Assembly (NCBI RefSeq): GCF_000316515.1
Contig: NC_019675.1
Coordinates: 2,195,964 to 2,259,963, forward strand
Direction: 5' to 3'
Source: Cyanobium gracile PCC 6307
Lineage (GTDB): Bacteria; Cyanobacteriota; Cyanobacteriia; PCC-6307; Cyanobiaceae
Length of the DNA: 64,000 nucleotides
This document shows, one piece after another, positions 61,614 through 64,000 of the stretch. Positions within the stretch are counted from its first letter, which is position 1, and every line of letters starts with the position of its first letter. Under the pieces are notes generated by a model, which saw only the letters and a program-made list of their open reading frames with translations, ran no database searches and had not been told where the DNA came from. The translations under genes and the position numbers were made by a program.

Positions 61614-62625
61614 GGGGCCCACCCTGGCCCAGCTGGGGGAAGGGGAGCTGATCCGGCGCCTCGGTACCTTCGCGCCCCCGGGGCAGTTCGACGATGACGC
61701 CGCCCTGCTCGGAGCGGCCCTGCTGGGGGCGCACCCGGCGGGGGATCCGCCCCTGGTGCTGAACACCGACGTACTGGTGGAGGACGTCCACTTCAGTGCG
61801 GCGACGATGGGGGCCGCCGATGTGGGCTGGCGGGCGGCGGCGGCCAACCTCTCCGATCTGGCGGCCATGGGCTGCCGCGGCGCCGTGGGCATCACCGTGG
61901 CCCTGGTGGCCCCTGGGGATACGCCCTGGGCCTGGGTGGAGGGGGCCTACGGCGGCATGGCGGAGCTGCTGGCGGCCCACGGCGGCGTGCTGCTCGGGGG
62001 CGACTGCAGCGGCGGCCGCCAGCGTCTGCTGGCCGTCACCGCCCTGGGCCGGCTCCCGGCGGGGGGCGGCGCGATCCGCCGCGGGGACGGCCGGCCGGGG
62101 GATGTGCTGATCAGCACCGGCGCCCATGGGCTCAGCCGCCTGGGCCTGGCCCTGCTGCGGGGCGAGGCGCTGCCGGCCCTGCTGGCGGCCGGCCGGGAGC
62201 GGGCGATCCGTGCCCACCGCAGGCCCGTGCCCCGGTTCGATGCGGTGGCGGCCCTGGGGGCCAGCCGCCCGGCGACCCTGGACTGGCGGGTGGCCGGCTG
62301 CGACAGCAGTGATGGCCTGGCGATCGCGGCCTCCTGCCTGGCGGCGGCCAGCGGCTGCACGGCCCTGCTGTCCCGGGGCGCCCTGCCCCTGGCGGCGGAG
62401 CTGGAGGGCCAGGACGCCGGCGAGGACTGGTGCCTCTGGGGAGGTGAAGATTTCGAACTGGTGCTGGCCTTGGAGCCGGCCTGGGCCGAGGGCCTGGTGG
62501 AACGGCTGGCGGGCGCCTGCCGGATCGGCCAGCTGGTGGAACCCCAGCCCTGCGGAACCCTGGGTTGGGCGGAGGGGGGAGCCCCTATCGCCCCACCGGC
62601 CGCCGCCTTCCACCATTTCGGCTGA
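61606..62625 (+). CDS. thiL: Thiamine-monophosphate kinase
   Basis: A 339-residue ATP-dependent kinase of the ThiL/PurM-like superfamily, making thiamine diphosphate. [12 protein letters not shown] with the acidic metal site, [58 protein letters not shown] and [20 protein letters not shown] are diagnostic. It starts at an ATG overlapping the end of the cyclophilin gene. Convergent with gap2. The pathway partner thiG is elsewhere in the window. Confidence 0.95.
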   Translation: MPEGPTLAQLGEGELIRRLGTFAPPGQFDDDAALLGAALLGAHPAGDPPLVLNTDVLVEDVHFSAATMGAADVGWRAAAANLSDLAAMGCRGAVGITVALVAPGDTPWAWVEGAYGGMAELLAAHGGVLLGGDCSGGRQRLLAVTALGRLPAGGGAIRRGDGRPGDVLISTGAHGLSRLGLALLRGEALPALLAAGRERAIRAHRRPVPRFDAVAALGASRPATLDWRVAGCDSSDGLAIAASCLAAASGCTALLSRGALPLAAELEGQDAGEDWCLWGGEDFELVLALEPAWAEGLVERLAGACRIGQLVEPQPCGTLGWAEGGAPIAPPAAAFHHFG

Positions 62626-62666
62626 CAGAATCAGCGGACGGATTCAGCCGAGGGCGGGCCGTCGGC

Positions 62667-63689
62667 TCACTTCCAGTTGCGGGCCACCACCTCGGCCAGG
62701 TCGACGACGCGCTGGCTGTAGCCCCACTCGTTGTCGTACCAGGCGATGACCTTGACCATGTTGTCGCCCATCACCAGGGTGAGATCGGAATCGACGATCG
62801 CCGACTCGTCGGTGCCGGCGTGGTCGGTGGAGACCAGAGGCAGGTCGCAGTACTTGATGATCCCCTTCATGCCGTTCTCCGAGGCGGACTTGAGGGTGGC
62901 GTTCACCTCCTCCTTGGTGGTGCCGCGGCTCACTTCGAGCACCAGATCGACCACCGAGACGTTGGGGGTGGGCACCCGCAGGGCGATGCCGTTCAGCTTG
63001 CCCTTCATCGGCGGGTACACCAGAGCCACCGCCTTGGCGGCGCCGGTGGAAGTGGGAACGATGTTGACGGCGGCAGCCCGGGCGCGACGCAGGTCGCGGT
63101 GGCTGGCATCGAGGATGCGCTGGTCCCCGGTATAGCTGTGGGTGGTGGTCATCGTGCCCTTGACGATGCCGAAGGCCTGGTCGAGCACCTTCACCACCGG
63201 CGCCATGCAGTTGGAGGTGCAGCTGGCGTTGCTGATGATGGCGAAGTCCTCGTGGCGGTACTGATCGGCGTTGACGCCGACCACGAAGGTGCCGACGCCG
63301 TCACCCTTGCCGGGAGCCGTGATCAGGACCTTGCTGGCACCGGCTTCGATATGCTTGCCAGCCCCCTTCTCGTCAATGAAGACGCCGGTGGCCTCGATCA
63401 CCAGGTCGACGCCCCACTCCTTCCAGGGAAGGTTGAGAGGATTGCGGTCGGAGAAGCACTTGATCGGCTTGCCGTTGACCACGATGGTGTCGTCGGTATA
63501 GCTCACTTCCGCATTGCGGATGTGGCCGAGCATCGTGTCGTATTGGAGCAGGTGGGCGTTGGTCTTCGGATCGGAGGTGTCGTTCAGGCCCACCACTTCG
63601 ATGCCGGTGTTCTCACCGCGGCTCAGCCAGCAGCGCATGAAATTCCGACCGATTCGGCCAAATCCATTGATCGCAACGCGCAAGGTCAT
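62667..63689 (-). CDS. gap2: Glyceraldehyde-3-phosphate dehydrogenase, NAD(P)-dependent (Calvin cycle type)
   Basis: A 340-residue GAPDH. The Rossmann motif [17 protein letters not shown] and the catalytic Cys region [15 protein letters not shown] identify it; [20 protein letters not shown] is typical of cyanobacterial/plastid Gap2, which uses NADPH or NADH in the Calvin cycle. [17 protein letters not shown] closes it. It is divergent from murC. Confidence 0.97.
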   Translation of the reverse strand: MTLRVAINGFGRIGRNFMRCWLSRGENTGIEVVGLNDTSDPKTNAHLLQYDTMLGHIRNAEVSYTDDTIVVNGKPIKCFSDRNPLNLPWKEWGVDLVIEATGVFIDEKGAGKHIEAGASKVLITAPGKGDGVGTFVVGVNADQYRHEDFAIISNASCTSNCMAPVVKVLDQAFGIVKGTMTTTHSYTGDQRILDASHRDLRRARAAAVNIVPTSTGAAKAVALVYPPMKGKLNGIALRVPTPNVSVVDLVLEVSRGTTKEEVNATLKSASENGMKGIIKYCDLPLVSTDHAGTDESAIVDSDLTLVMGDNMVKVIAWYDNEWGYSQRVVDLAEVVARNWK

Positions 63690-63869
63690 GGCAGAAAGCG
63701 GTGGAACCCGCTAGCAAGGGGGGATTTTGGCTGCCGATCATACAGAAATGGGGGGTCCTGCTCTTTCCCGCAGCCACAGGCCTCGGATCGGACGGTCGGC
63801 AAAGCGAAGTATCCCGCAGAGGGGGGAGGGCCGATCTGCCGTTATTTTCGGCGTGGCCTGGAGTCCCCC
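63690..63869. promoter_or_regulatory. gap2: Divergent promoter region gap2 / murC
   Basis: On the minus strand TATGAT (plus-strand 63737-63742) is a close match to the -10 consensus, 48 bp before the gap2 ATG. No clear -35 lies at the right distance. On the plus strand the murC start is a TTG at 63870 with no other start in frame after the closest stop; no clear promoter for it is seen. A light- or redox-responsive site cannot be recognised from sequence alone. Confidence 0.5.
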
Positions 63870-64000
63870 TTGATCCCGAAGCTCGATCGCCGTCAGCCGC
63901 TCCATTTCATCGGGGCCGGGGGGATCGGCATGTCCGCCCTGGCAGGGATCCTGGCGGAGAGGGGCTTCATGGTGAGCGGCTCCGACCCCCGTCCCAGTCC
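63870..64000 (+). CDS. murC: UDP-N-acetylmuramate--L-alanine ligase (N-terminal part)
   Basis: The first 43 codons of MurC, cut by the window end. [21 protein letters not shown], the UDP-binding Gly-rich loop of Mur ligases, followed by [12 protein letters not shown], is diagnostic. The start is a TTG at 63870 (a GTG at 63853 is in another reading frame that stops at once). Adds L-alanine to UDP-MurNAc in peptidoglycan synthesis. Confidence 0.93.
   Translation, partial: MIPKLDRRQPLHFIGAGGIGMSALAGILAERGFMVSGSDPRPS

Overview
The window is a gene-dense, roughly 68-70% GC (by eye) segment of a picocyanobacterial chromosome, most like the Cyanobium / high-GC Synechococcus group. Diagnostic genes are psbZ, psb34, ycf23, a ycf37-like TPR protein, sqdB-sqdX (sulfolipid), an NADP-type gap2, a long ACT-rich cyanobacterial lysC, a cyclophilin with an export signal, and the asd-dapA-rnj gene order. 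I see no IS element, prophage or CRISPR array. No gene-free stretch exceeds about 300 bp, and many genes overlap by 1-31 bp.

Layout. 1-7.5 kb (all minus strand): a surface-polysaccharide locus with a sugar aminotransferase (cut by the window edge), a C-methyltransferase, an RmlC-like epimerase, a SAM methyltransferase, the Wzt/Wzm exporter and RmlC/RmlA. Embedded in it are the photosynthesis gene psbZ and the riboflavin gene ribH. A 20-codon psbZ remnant sits between ribH and mutS. 7.6-19.2 kb: mutS, cobH, a single-polypeptide Phd/YefM-PIN protein with a TGTACA operator, holA, lysC, a metallo-beta-lactamase/pseudo-receiver/GAF protein, a PQQ-type sugar dehydrogenase lipoprotein, an EAL protein and mscL. 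19.2-28.4 kb: uvrB, a holin-like protein, ycf23, tilS, a hypothetical, then rnj, dapA and asd on the minus strand. 28.7-35.3 kb: tig-clpP-clpX, an LRAT-like protein and dnaX. 35.4-39.5 kb: two GT2 glycosyltransferases and a SpoIID-like lipoprotein. 39.5-44.9 kb: rpmI-rplT-ycf37, thiG, psb34, sqdB-sqdX. 44.9-50.6 kb (minus): PBP2, two hypotheticals, guaA, cbiD. 50.7-58.3 kb: a class V aminotransferase, tRNA-Gly, and a run of small or poorly known genes around a SNF2 helicase / HNH nuclease divergent pair. 58.3-64 kb: pdxA, accB-efp, a cyclophilin and thiL, gap2, and the start of murC.

How the genes fit together. Most are housekeeping: replication and repair (mutS, holA, dnaX, uvrB), proteostasis (tig, clpP, clpX), translation (rpmI, rplT, efp, tilS, tRNA-Gly), lysine/threonine-family amino acids (lysC, asd, dapA), cofactors (ribH, thiG, thiL, pdxA, cobH, cbiD), lipid and wall synthesis (accB, sqdB, sqdX, PBP2, murC), and photosystem support (psbZ, psb34, ycf37). 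The accessory content is the polysaccharide locus, the low-GC glycosyltransferase near 36 kb, and the toxin-antitoxin-like fusion. The most notable observations are that fusion with its operator, the split psbZ history, the degenerate receiver with Glu in place of the phospho-Asp, and a perfect 19-bp hairpin inside the 5' end of clpP.
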